From: Zwartia vadi
GTDB lineage: Bacteria; Pseudomonadota; Gammaproteobacteria; Burkholderiales; Burkholderiaceae_B
NCBI RefSeq assembly: GCF_030410375.1
Contig: NZ_JAUHHE010000014.1
Coordinates: 1-64,000, forward strand
DNA: 64,000 bases
Reading direction: 5' to 3'
The notes below the pieces were generated by a model that did no database searches, was not told the DNA's origin, and worked only from the letters and a program-made list of their open reading frames with translations. Positions 17,890 to 25,606 of this stretch are shown here, piece by piece. Within the stretch, counting starts at the first letter, position 1. Every line of letters begins with the position of its first letter. The translations under genes and the position numbers were made by a program.

Positions 17890-18579
17890 ATGGCAAATGA
17901 AAAGCAAAGTTTCTTCTCGCACAAAACGCTCGAGAAAAACATCGGTCTAATGATTGTTTGCAGTATCTTGGTGGTGTTGTTTGCCGGGTTGGTGCAAATC
18001 GTACCTTTATTTTTCCAGCACTCCTTGACAAAACCCACTGCGGGCGTGGAGCCATACGATCCACTCAGACTGATGGGACGCGACCTCTATATCCGCGAGG
18101 GCTGCGTAGGCTGCCACTCTCAACAGATCAGAATGTTGCGTGCCGAGGTGCAGCGCTATGGCTCTTACTCCTTGGCGGGTGAATCGGTATTTGACCGTCC
18201 GTTCTTGTGGGGTTCAAAGCGTACTGGACCTGATCTGGCCCGCGTCGGAGAGCGTTATTCTGACGAATGGCATCGCGTGCACTTGCGTAATCCTAGATCG
18301 GTTGTGCCTGAGTCCAATATGCCCGCTTATCCCTGGCTCGCCCAGCGTCAGTTGACTGGCAGTGACATCAAGGATCGTATGCATGCTTTGCGCATCTTGG
18401 GTGTTCCTTATACTGACGCGCAAATCGAAAGCGCACCTGAAGCGCTGAAAGGTAAGACTGAAGAGGATGCCATGATTGCATACCTGCAGGGCTTGGGTAC
18501 CGGTGTGCGTCAGGCCGCGCAAGCTGCACAAGCCGCACAGGCCACTCAAGCAAAGCCAGCTTCAGCGGGAGGTAAATGA
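17890..18579 (+). CDS. ccoO: Cytochrome c oxidase cbb3-type subunit II (mono-haem)
   Basis: Membrane-anchored cytochrome c that relays electrons from CcoP to CcoN. One helix at about residues 18-41 is followed by a periplasmic domain with the haem c site CVGCH (C72, C75, H76). The distal methionine is probably in [11 protein letters not shown]. The open frame extends upstream to 17797, but the ATG at 17890 follows GAGGA and gives the known N-terminus. The last 25 residues are an Ala/Gln repeat ([12 protein letters not shown]) not needed for the fold. Length is 229 residues. Confidence 0.96.
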   Translation: MANEKQSFFSHKTLEKNIGLMIVCSILVVLFAGLVQIVPLFFQHSLTKPTAGVEPYDPLRLMGRDLYIREGCVGCHSQQIRMLRAEVQRYGSYSLAGESVFDRPFLWGSKRTGPDLARVGERYSDEWHRVHLRNPRSVVPESNMPAYPWLAQRQLTGSDIKDRMHALRILGVPYTDAQIESAPEALKGKTEEDAMIAYLQGLGTGVRQAAQAAQAAQATQAKPASAGGK

Positions 18580-18752
18580 TGCTTGCCTATCTCAATGCAT
18601 TTGCAACTGTGTTGGCGATGCTGACATTTTTTGGAATTATCTGGTGGGCCTTTTCCAAGGGTCGTAAAAAAGCGAACGAGGAGGCCGCTATGTTGCCTTT
18701 CGTATTACCTGATGAAGGCACAGAGCAGCAGAAAAAGGAGTCGCGTCCATGA
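18576..18752 (+). CDS. ccoQ: cbb3-type oxidase subunit IV (CcoQ)
   Basis: A 58-residue protein with one membrane helix (residues about 6-28, [20 protein letters not shown]) followed by a basic stretch ([11 protein letters not shown]) and LPFVLPDEG. This is the usual pattern of CcoQ/FixQ, which stabilises the CcoP-CcoNO complex. Its ATGATG start overlaps the ccoO stop by 4 bp, and its stop overlaps the ccoP start by 4 bp. It is assigned by position and pattern because the family is short and variable. Confidence 0.88.
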   Translation: MMLAYLNAFATVLAMLTFFGIIWWAFSKGRKKANEEAAMLPFVLPDEGTEQQKKESRP

Positions 18753-19699
18753 ATGATTTTTTTGATGGGTTTTGGGGTTATTACATTGCGACCGTTGTGT
18801 TGGGTGGAATAGTCTGGTGTTTATGGTTGCTGTATTCGCAGCGTAAATGGCTGGTTAAAAAAACACCTGGCGTGGTGGAGGATACTGGTCACGTCTGGGA
18901 TGGTGATCTGCGAGAACTCAATAATCCAGTGCCCAGGTGGTGGACGTACATGTACGTCATCATGTGTTTGTTTGGTGTGGGCTATTTGGTTTTGTATCCT
19001 GGTCTGGGTGCGTATCAAGGTAGCCTGGGATATACCTCAGCCACTGAAGTCCAGGCTGATCAAGCTCAGCTAAACGAAGAGGTCAAGCCTGTTTATGCTC
19101 GTTTTGCCTCGATGGATATTCCCGCGATCGCGGCAGATCCGGACGCGCGCGTGATCGGTCAGCGTTTGTTTTTGAATAACTGTGCCCAATGCCATGGTTC
19201 GGATGCCCGGGGTGCGATCAGTTTTCCCAACTTGGTTCAGGGTGACTCCATGTATGGGCGAACACCAGAAGCGATTCAAACCTCCATCACGAAAGGCCGT
19301 AATGGCATCATGCCTCCCATGAGTGCCACGATCAATCCAAAAGTGGCGGGTGAAATTGCGCAGTACGTTCGCTCCATGTCAGGCTTGGCGCATGACCAGA
19401 TTCGAGTGATTGCTGGTAAACGCGAATACATGAATAATTGCGTGGCTTGTCACGGCGTTGATGGAAAAGGTAACAAGGCGCTTGGTGCTCCAAACTTGAC
19501 GGATGATGTCTGGCTCTACGGCAGCTCCGAAGCTTCGATCGTTCACACCATATTGAATGGCCGAAACAACCGGATGCCTGCTCAGGAGCACTTGCTCACG
19601 CCTGAGCAGATTCGCCTGTTAACAGCTTGGGTATGGGGTTTGTCGGGCGGTAAAGACGTCACCACCTCGGCTGCGATGTCTAGCAGTCCTGCAAAATAA
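18749..19699 (+). CDS. ccoP: Cytochrome c oxidase cbb3-type subunit III (di-haem)
   Basis: Di-haem cytochrome c subunit that receives electrons from soluble cytochrome c. Two membrane helices (about residues 11-29 and 66-84) precede two cytochrome c domains with haem sites CAQCH (C145, C148, H149) and CVACH (C231, C234, H235). Candidate axial methionines are in NGIMPPM and NRMPAQEH. Its length (316 residues) is typical. It overlaps ccoQ by 4 bp. Confidence 0.96.
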   Translation: MNDFFDGFWGYYIATVVLGGIVWCLWLLYSQRKWLVKKTPGVVEDTGHVWDGDLRELNNPVPRWWTYMYVIMCLFGVGYLVLYPGLGAYQGSLGYTSATEVQADQAQLNEEVKPVYARFASMDIPAIAADPDARVIGQRLFLNNCAQCHGSDARGAISFPNLVQGDSMYGRTPEAIQTSITKGRNGIMPPMSATINPKVAGEIAQYVRSMSGLAHDQIRVIAGKREYMNNCVACHGVDGKGNKALGAPNLTDDVWLYGSSEASIVHTILNGRNNRMPAQEHLLTPEQIRLLTAWVWGLSGGKDVTTSAAMSSSPAK

Positions 19700-19715
19700 A
19701 TGATCAAGATGATGC

Positions 19716-21266
19716 ATGGTGATGCCGATGGCCTCTGATATTCAGACTCCAAAGTCCGAAGAGGTCGCGCCACTCGCCTGGCGACCACTTGGCAGCAAGC
19801 CTGTGCCGCCCGGTGCCGAGGTGCTTGAACAGACCTTGGCGGATGTGCGTCAAAAGATTTACGCCCGCTCTGTCGTGGGTATTTTTGCCCGCTGGCGCAT
19901 TGCATTGGTTTTGCTGACCCAGGTGCTTTTTTATGGTCTGCCCTGGTTGAATTGGAATGGCCGGCAAGCAGTTCTCTTCGATTTGGGCGCACGTAAGTTC
20001 TATATCTTTGATATGGTACTTTGGCCGCAAGACGTGATTTACCTTACGCTTTTGCTGATCATTTCTGCCTTGGGATTATTCCTTTTCACAGCGGTTGCCG
20101 GTCGGCTATTTTGTGGATATGCCTGCCCCCAGACGGTCTACACAGAAATTTTCATGTGGATCGAACGCAAGGTCGAAGGGGATCGCGTGGCGCGTATCCG
20201 TCTCGACGAGTCCCCGCTATCAGTACGAAAGCTTCGTATAAAAGCGACTAAACATGCGCTGTGGCTTGTCGTCGCCTTTTGGACTGGCTTTTCTTTTATC
20301 GGATATTTTGCACCGATTCGCAGCCTTGCCCATGACTTGCTGGCGCTATCTCTCGGTCCATGGCAATGGTTCTGGCTGGTTTTCTACAGCTTTGCTACGT
20401 GGGGCAATGCAGGCTTTTTACGCGAGCAAGTTTGCAAATACATGTGTCCTTACGCCAGATTCCAGAGTGTCATGGTGGATCGAGACACGCTTGTTGTGAC
20501 CTACGATGTGACGCGTGGCGAGCCTCGCGGCGCACGTTCACGTAAAGTCGATCACCGTGCCCAGGGTATGGGCGACTGCGTAGATTGCAGTATTTGCGTT
20601 CAAGTTTGCCCCACGGGTATTGATATTCGTCAAGGACTCCAGTACATGTGTATTGGCTGCGGCGCTTGTGTGGATGCCTGCAATCAAGTCATGGACAAAC
20701 TTGACTACCCGAAAGGACTGATCCGCTACACCTCCGAGAGGGGCATTCTTGAAAATCTTTCACCCCAGGCGATCCGTAAAAGTCTATTCAGACCCCGTGT
20801 GTTGATTTATTCGACACTGATGCTGATTCTTGTTGCCATCTTTATAGGGTCCCTTGCGACGCGTACAACCTTGCGCGTGGATGTCATACGTGATCGAGGG
20901 ATGTTGGGACGAGAAGTCGCTGGTGGTTTAATTGAAAACGTCTACCGCCTTCAATTGATCAATGCTTCCGAACAGGCTCTTGTTTTGTCTCTTGGCGTAG
21001 AAGGCGTGCCCGGAATGACCGTGGCTTTAGCTGATCGCACTTCAATACCGTTGGCGGGGACTAAACAAGGTGAGCAGGAACAGTCGACGGCGCGTATCCT
21101 TGTTCCAAGCGCCTCGAATCGTTTGATTGCAGTCGTTGTTAGAGCGCCAGCTGAGTCAGCCAAGCCCGGCCCGCAACCGATCCGATTCATTACTAAATCT
21201 CTGGGCGCCGATGGTGCCGTTCTGACAGAAGTCAACGAAGCTTCCAGCTTTATTTTCCCCAATTAA
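19716..21266 (+). CDS. ccoG: Cytochrome c oxidase accessory protein CcoG (cupric reductase-type ferredoxin)
   Basis: Polytopic membrane protein with two 4Fe-4S clusters, reported in other species to reduce Cu(II) to Cu(I) for cbb3 assembly. The N-terminal half has about five helices with the FCGYACPQTVYTE motif. The ferredoxin motifs are CVDCSICVQVCP and CIGCGACVDACN. A C-terminal helix and an immunoglobulin-like domain follow (LRVDVIRDRGMLGREVAGG). It is 516 residues long if the ATG at 19716 is used. ATGs at 19722 and 19728 are also in frame and no ribosome site clearly decides. Confidence 0.95.
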   Translation: MVMPMASDIQTPKSEEVAPLAWRPLGSKPVPPGAEVLEQTLADVRQKIYARSVVGIFARWRIALVLLTQVLFYGLPWLNWNGRQAVLFDLGARKFYIFDMVLWPQDVIYLTLLLIISALGLFLFTAVAGRLFCGYACPQTVYTEIFMWIERKVEGDRVARIRLDESPLSVRKLRIKATKHALWLVVAFWTGFSFIGYFAPIRSLAHDLLALSLGPWQWFWLVFYSFATWGNAGFLREQVCKYMCPYARFQSVMVDRDTLVVTYDVTRGEPRGARSRKVDHRAQGMGDCVDCSICVQVCPTGIDIRQGLQYMCIGCGACVDACNQVMDKLDYPKGLIRYTSERGILENLSPQAIRKSLFRPRVLIYSTLMLILVAIFIGSLATRTTLRVDVIRDRGMLGREVAGGLIENVYRLQLINASEQALVLSLGVEGVPGMTVALADRTSIPLAGTKQGEQEQSTARILVPSASNRLIAVVVRAPAESAKPGPQPIRFITKSLGADGAVLTEVNEASSFIFPN

Positions 21267-21275
21267 GGAGACCTC

Positions 21276-21506
21276 ATGAGTGGCGCACAACAAAATGTAG
21301 AAACGACGCGCACCACCCCTTGGTGGAGAGAGCCTTGGCCATGGATTTTGATGGCAGGACCTGCCTTGGCGATTGTGGGTTGCGCGATCACCATTGCACT
21401 TGCCTTACAGAGTTTTTCTGATCAGCCTATCCTTGAGGGCGGCATGAAACGCGGATTGGTAGTGGAAAAAAATCCAGGCAAACCGCCTTCGACTGAAAAG
21501 CATTGA
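21276..21506 (+). CDS. ccoH: Short CcoH/FixH-like protein
   Basis: A 76-residue protein matching only the N-terminus of FixH/CcoH: PWWREPWPWILMAGPALAIVG, one membrane helix, then a short periplasmic tail. Full CcoH is about 150-200 residues with a periplasmic domain that contacts CcoI and the oxidase. That domain is absent here, and the following bases encode a different small membrane protein. It starts 10 bp after ccoG, preceded by AAGGAG. The family call comes from the helix signature and position. Confidence 0.75.
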   Translation: MSGAQQNVETTRTTPWWREPWPWILMAGPALAIVGCAITIALALQSFSDQPILEGGMKRGLVVEKNPGKPPSTEKH

Positions 21507-21520
21507 TCAAGGGAGCTGCG

Positions 21521-21766
21521 ATGCAGTGGCGATCATTAATGTGGATATTGTGGCCTTCTTTTCTGATGGCCGGTGTGGCAAGCGCGGTGGTATTCGCACT
21601 CGTTGATCCCTTGGATGTTGCGATCTTTGGCTACATTCGGCCGGAGCGCGAGGTTTTGTACGCGACAGGCTTTTTCTTTTTTTGGTCGATTGCAGCGCTT
21701 TCCAGTCTGTTGACGACCTTTATGGCACCCAAAAATCACAAAGAAACAGACGAAATGGACTTTTAG
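21521..21766 (+). CDS. Small two-helix membrane protein at the end of the cbb3 cluster
   Basis: I do not recognise a named family. The 81-residue product has two hydrophobic segments (about residues 8-28 and 44-68) and a charged C-terminal tail (PKNHKETDEMDF). The ATG at 21521 follows GGGAG. A longer frame from 21503 would overlap ccoH. Its position directly after ccoH suggests a role in oxidase assembly or stability, but nothing in the sequence shows a metal or haem site. Confidence 0.6.
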   Translation: MQWRSLMWILWPSFLMAGVASAVVFALVDPLDVAIFGYIRPEREVLYATGFFFFWSIAALSSLLTTFMAPKNHKETDEMDF

Positions 21767-21807
21767 CTTCGGGAGGCGTGCCAGCACACCTTCGCTCTGT
21801 GACTGTC

Positions 21808-22269
21808 CTAATGTCTTTCCCCCGCCAGCATCCTGACTGCGGTGTAGGTCATGACGTCAATGCCGTCCTGATTTTTGACATCAACGCGGGAGGTGACGAC
21901 TGCGCGATTGTGCTTGGAAGTGGGCTTGATGCCTGTGACCTCAACTTCCGCCCAGATCGTATCACCGGCGACCACAGGTTTGAGCACTTTTTTGTGCACC
22001 TCCAGCAACGCGAGTCCAGTACCCTGAACCATGCCCTGCATTAACAATCCTTCGATTAACCCGTAGGTCAGACCCCCGGGAACCGGACGGCCCTGCATGG
22101 CACCGTGTGCGAAGGTCTTATCGATGAAAATGGTTTCGAGCATGCCTGTGACGCTGATGAAGTTGATAATATCGGTTTCGGTCACAGTCCGTCGATAGGT
22201 CCTGAATTTTTGACCAACAGAGAGTTCTTGCCAGATATACCCTGATCCCAAAAGCTTAGTTTCAGTCAT
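21808..22269 (-). CDS. MaoC family hydratase (R-specific enoyl-CoA hydratase-like)
   Basis: A single hot-dog-fold protein of 153 residues. The N-terminus WQELSVGQKFRTYRRTVTE and the core ETDIINFISVTG followed by ...GAMQGRPVPGGLTYG match MaoC-type dehydratases. In the usual active site motif the Asp and His lie in a D-x4-H pattern; here the equivalent region reads DKTFAHGAMQG. It is divergent from a pair of acyl-CoA dehydrogenases, which suggests that it hydrates their enoyl-CoA products. The substrate is unknown. Confidence 0.78.
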   Translation of the reverse strand: MTETKLLGSGYIWQELSVGQKFRTYRRTVTETDIINFISVTGMLETIFIDKTFAHGAMQGRPVPGGLTYGLIEGLLMQGMVQGTGLALLEVHKKVLKPVVAGDTIWAEVEVTGIKPTSKHNRAVVTSRVDVKNQDGIDVMTYTAVRMLAGERH

Positions 22270-22397
22270 GTCTTCCTCGGTGAATTGGCTGTTATCGTGT
22301 CAAACACATACAATCTTCAGAGTATAAAACGATCCTGCATTGCCATCATTTAGGCTCAGTTGTGACACCATGAGGCCTTCTTCTAGACAGGTTAAAT

Positions 22398-23549
22398 ATG
22401 CTGACAGCACTTGAATTTACAGAAGTACCGCACGACGAACTTGCGTTTAGGGCAGAGATACGTGCCTTTTTGAATGACGAGATGCAGGGCGTACCCAACC
22501 ACATCAAAGCACGCTCTTGGATGGGGACCAGCGAGGCTTTCAGCAAAAGCCTGGCCAAAAAAGGTTGGCTTGGTTTGACCATTCCTAAAGAATATGGAGG
22601 GTCTGGAAAAGGTTTTTTCTCCCGTTTTGTTTTGTCTGAAGAGTTGCTGATTGCTGGTGCGCCGGTTGCTTCGCACTGGATCGCCGATCGACAGAGTGGG
22701 CCTTTGATTTTGAATTTTGGTACAGAAGCGCAACGTCAGTTTTACATTCCAAAAATTTGTCGTGGCGAGGCTTTTTTCTGCATTGGTATGAGCGAGCCCA
22801 GCTCGGGCTCCGACTTAGCCAGTATTCGTACGCGCGCGACTAAGACAGCTGATGGTTGGCTCTTGAACGGAAGCAAGATCTGGACAACCAATGCCCATGG
22901 CTGCCATTACATGATTGCTCTTGTGAGAACCTCAGGCGAGACTTCGGATCGTCAAAAAGGTCTCTCGCAAGTCATTATCGATCTCAAACTGCCAGGAGTG
23001 ACCGTTCGTCCCATTCGTGATATGGCCGGAGATGCGCATTTTTCCGAGGTGTTTTTTGATAATGTACAGCTCGCCCCGGAGGCATTGATCGGGGTTGAGG
23101 GACAAGGTTGGGATCAGTGCACCGCTGAATTGGCTTTCGAGCGAAGCGGACCCGAACGCATTTACTCCAGCATCGCTTTGCTGGACAGTTGGATGGCCTG
23201 TCTACGCGAACAAAATGTGAATGATGCCCAAACCTCTACCCTCGTGGGATCTCTGGTTGCAGAAATGGCTGTCTTGCGCGCGCTTTCTTTGGCTGTGACG
23301 CAAAAGCTGGTGGCGGGTGAGAGTCCTGCCACTGAGGCCTCCGTGGTCAAGGATTATGGAACTGATTATGAGCAAAAACTTATCCGGCAAATCAGTGCAT
23401 GGCTGGGCGCGCATCCTGATTTTGTCGCCAGTCCTGATTTGTTACAGACCCTTGGATATCTGGAGCAGATGGGGGTAACGTTTTCATTACGCGGCGGTAC
23501 CCGCGAAATTTTGCGTGGCATCATCGCCCGCGGTCTTGGTTTGAGGTAA
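22398..23549 (+). CDS. Acyl-CoA dehydrogenase family protein, subunit 1
   Basis: A 383-residue FAD enzyme of the acyl-CoA dehydrogenase family. Signatures are the N-terminal LTIPKEYGGSGKGFFSRFVLSEELL, the flavin-binding CIGMSEPSSGSDLASIRTRA and the C-terminal LRGGTREILRG. At the position of the MCAD catalytic Glu (YEGT) this sequence has Gly (RGGT), so the base must come from elsewhere or from the partner. The second dehydrogenase gene begins 5 bp later. Paired genes of this kind often form mixed tetramers, for example in steroid side-chain breakdown. Substrate unknown. Confidence 0.82.
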   Translation: MLTALEFTEVPHDELAFRAEIRAFLNDEMQGVPNHIKARSWMGTSEAFSKSLAKKGWLGLTIPKEYGGSGKGFFSRFVLSEELLIAGAPVASHWIADRQSGPLILNFGTEAQRQFYIPKICRGEAFFCIGMSEPSSGSDLASIRTRATKTADGWLLNGSKIWTTNAHGCHYMIALVRTSGETSDRQKGLSQVIIDLKLPGVTVRPIRDMAGDAHFSEVFFDNVQLAPEALIGVEGQGWDQCTAELAFERSGPERIYSSIALLDSWMACLREQNVNDAQTSTLVGSLVAEMAVLRALSLAVTQKLVAGESPATEASVVKDYGTDYEQKLIRQISAWLGAHPDFVASPDLLQTLGYLEQMGVTFSLRGGTREILRGIIARGLGLR

Positions 23550-23554
23550 TCAAT

Positions 23555-24571
23555 ATGCAGAACTCTTTTTACGACTCCGCTGATCGCTTCTTTGCCCAAG
23601 AGTGTTCGCCCTCGCAGTTGCGTTTGATCGAGCTGGGAAACAGTCCTAAACCACTTTGGGAAACGCTCTTAACCGCGGGATTCATCGATGGCTTGTTGCC
23701 TGAAAGTGCAGGGGGTGCAGGCCTGAGTCTGACAGATGCTTGGCCGATCATGTTTTGCATGGGGCGTCACGCAGTGCCATTGCCTTATGCCCACTCGATG
23801 TTTGCGCGGGCTTGGCTGAATCATCAAGGATTGACCTTGCCGGAGGGATCTCTGACTTTTGCTCCCTTCCAGCTGAATGACAAAGACGGTGGCTTGACTG
23901 CGCATGCGGTCAGTTTTGGCTTGGTAGCAGACTGGGTGTTGGCCCAGCATGGCAAACAGGTGTGGTTGTTGCCTGCCTCTGAGGCAAATGCGACGCCTTC
24001 GGGAGGCCATGGCACGCTCGATGCTGATCTGACTTGGAACAAAGAGGTTGTTCAAAAATCCTTTCTAGGTAAATGGGACCAGCCACAAATTTCTCATCTC
24101 CTGGCTTTGTCGCTGTCTGTTTTGATTGCGGGAGCGGCTGATCGGGTGTTTGAAATGACACTTGCGCATGCGAATCAACGTGAACAATTTGGTAAACCTA
24201 TTGGCCGCTTTCAGGCTTTGCAGCAACAGATCAGTGAAGTCGCTGAATTAGTGTTTGGCGCTCGGATGGCCACTGAGATGGCTTGTCGCAGCATTGACTG
24301 GCAGCCTGCGCCGATGCTGGCTGCTTTGGCTAAATCCCAGGCAAGTCAAGCAGTTGCACGCGTAACGGCCGTCGCGCATGCCGTGCATGGCGCGATTGGC
24401 GTCACCCACGAATACGATCTGCAATTGTTTACCCGCAGGCTCAACGAATGGGCACGTTTAGGGGGGGGGCACGCTTATTGGGCCGAGCAGATTGGGAGCG
24501 AAGTTTTGGCGTCCAAACAAATCACACTCGACTTTGTGCGATCTGAGTTATTTCAAGAGGGTAAGCACTAA
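23555..24571 (+). CDS. Acyl-CoA dehydrogenase family protein, subunit 2
   Basis: A 338-residue member of the same family, shorter and more divergent than its upstream neighbour. It keeps the middle and C-terminal helical domain, with REQFGKPIGRFQALQQQISE and AHAVHGAIGVTHEYDLQLFTRR, but ends without the GGT-E-I segment. The N-terminal part (GLLPESAGGAGLSLTDAWPI) is recognisable. The lack of key flavin-site motifs and the 5-bp gap suggest that it is the partner in a heteromeric enzyme; this is inference. Two codons of a G-run occur near 24461-24468 but the frame remains open. Confidence 0.8.
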   Translation: MQNSFYDSADRFFAQECSPSQLRLIELGNSPKPLWETLLTAGFIDGLLPESAGGAGLSLTDAWPIMFCMGRHAVPLPYAHSMFARAWLNHQGLTLPEGSLTFAPFQLNDKDGGLTAHAVSFGLVADWVLAQHGKQVWLLPASEANATPSGGHGTLDADLTWNKEVVQKSFLGKWDQPQISHLLALSLSVLIAGAADRVFEMTLAHANQREQFGKPIGRFQALQQQISEVAELVFGARMATEMACRSIDWQPAPMLAALAKSQASQAVARVTAVAHAVHGAIGVTHEYDLQLFTRRLNEWARLGGGHAYWAEQIGSEVLASKQITLDFVRSELFQEGKH

Positions 24572-24642
24572 ACCACAGCATCTCTTGGCATCGACAGATC
24601 CCGTAAGACGGGTGGACTCAATCGGCCACCCTGACTATGCCG

Positions 24643-25368
24643 TTAACAGGGCTTGCCCACCAGTTCGTTGAGTGCCGCCATATCCAAAATCTTGATTTCG
24701 CGCTGGCTGACGCGAATCACACCGTCGCGTGCAAATCTTGAAAACAAGCGACTGACGGTCTCTAGAGTGAGACCGAGATAATTACCGATTTCTTCACGGC
24801 TCATCCGCATGATGAATTCGGTGGATGAGTAACCCAGCGCGGCAAGGCGTTGGGACAAATTGATTAGAAATGCGGCGAGTCGTTGCTCCGAACGCATGGA
24901 GCCAAGCGCAAGCAAGACTTGATGGGAGCGGGCGATTTCTTTGCTCATCAACCGGCGGATCTGATGCTGTAAAGAGGGAACGTATCGGCTGATTTCGTCA
25001 ACATCATCTAGTTTGACGACGCACACCTCAGAGTCTTCCATTGCGACCGCGGTCGAACTGTGGACACCATCCATCATGCCATCAAGACCAACAATTTCCC
25101 CGGGCAGGAAAAAACCGGTGATTTGTTGTTGGCCAGAGGCTTCGGTCAGTTGGGTTTTGATCGAACCCGTCCGCAGGCCATACAAAGCGTCGAGCGGGCT
25201 GCCGAATTGGAAAAGGGTTTGTCCTTTTTCGATACGCAAACGCTCCTTGACCAGTTCGTCGAGTTTTGCGACCTCACTGGCAGGCATGCCGACTGGTAGG
25301 CAAACGCTGCCCATCATGCACGTTGAGCAATGCGATGATTCCGATGTAACCGGTACCCTTTTAAGCAT
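24643..25368 (-). CDS. fnr: FNR-type oxygen-responsive regulator
   Basis: A 241-residue CRP/FNR regulator. The four cysteines that hold the oxygen-sensitive 4Fe-4S cluster are present: C14, C17 and C23 at the N-terminus and C117 in the sensor domain, matching E. coli C20/C23/C29/C122. The recognition helix contains LTLETVSRLF, the E-x2-S-R pattern that reads TTGAT. It is therefore the expected activator of the FNR boxes at 15092 and 16335. A near-perfect FNR box (25450-25463) lies 82 bp before its own start codon, which suggests autoregulation. Called Btr in Bordetella, Anr in others. Confidence 0.93.
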   Translation of the reverse strand: MLKRVPVTSESSHCSTCMMGSVCLPVGMPASEVAKLDELVKERLRIEKGQTLFQFGSPLDALYGLRTGSIKTQLTEASGQQQITGFFLPGEIVGLDGMMDGVHSSTAVAMEDSEVCVVKLDDVDEISRYVPSLQHQIRRLMSKEIARSHQVLLALGSMRSEQRLAAFLINLSQRLAALGYSSTEFIMRMSREEIGNYLGLTLETVSRLFSRFARDGVIRVSQREIKILDMAALNELVGKPC

Positions 25369-25424
25369 AACTCTAAGACTCCTTGTGCAGCCGCAGCGAA
25401 TTCAATACATAACTTGTGAACGTC

Positions 25425-25463
25425 ATTGTATATCCCTTGGCTGCAACTCTTGATTTAAGTCAA
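25425..25463 (-). promoter_or_regulatory. FNR box and -10 element of the fnr promoter
   Basis: TTGAT-TTAA-GTCAA at 25450-25463 is one base off the FNR consensus. Read on the minus strand, TATACAAT lies at 25425-25432, a good -10 at roughly class II distance from the box. It is in the 238-bp divergent region shared with clpB, but the spacing fits fnr. Confidence 0.6.
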
Positions 25464-25525
25464 GCTAACCTCAGTTTATACGCAGTAAGCTAAGTATAAA
25501 TTACAGCAAATTTTAGGATTTACCA

Positions 25526-25552
25526 TTGAAAAGCGTTGAATTGTCCCTATTT
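25526..25552 (+). promoter_or_regulatory. Heat-shock (sigma-32) type promoter of clpB
   Basis: TTGAAA at 25526-25531 and CCCTATTT at 25545-25552 are 13 bp apart. They match the sigma-32 pattern CTTGAAA-N(11-16)-CCCCATNT with one mismatch in each element. The transcript would begin near 25558, about 50 bp before the clpB ATG. ClpB is a classic sigma-32 gene. Confidence 0.55.
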
Positions 25553-25606
25553 ACTCTTTAACAGATATTGGCCAAAAGCCACTCACACAATGTTAGGAGC
25601 AACACC

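Noticed and set aside
24609..24633. A hairpin GGGTGG...CCACCC between the second acyl-CoA dehydrogenase and fnr as a terminator
   Set aside because: The stem is only 6 bp and no T-run follows on either strand, so I do not list it as a terminator.
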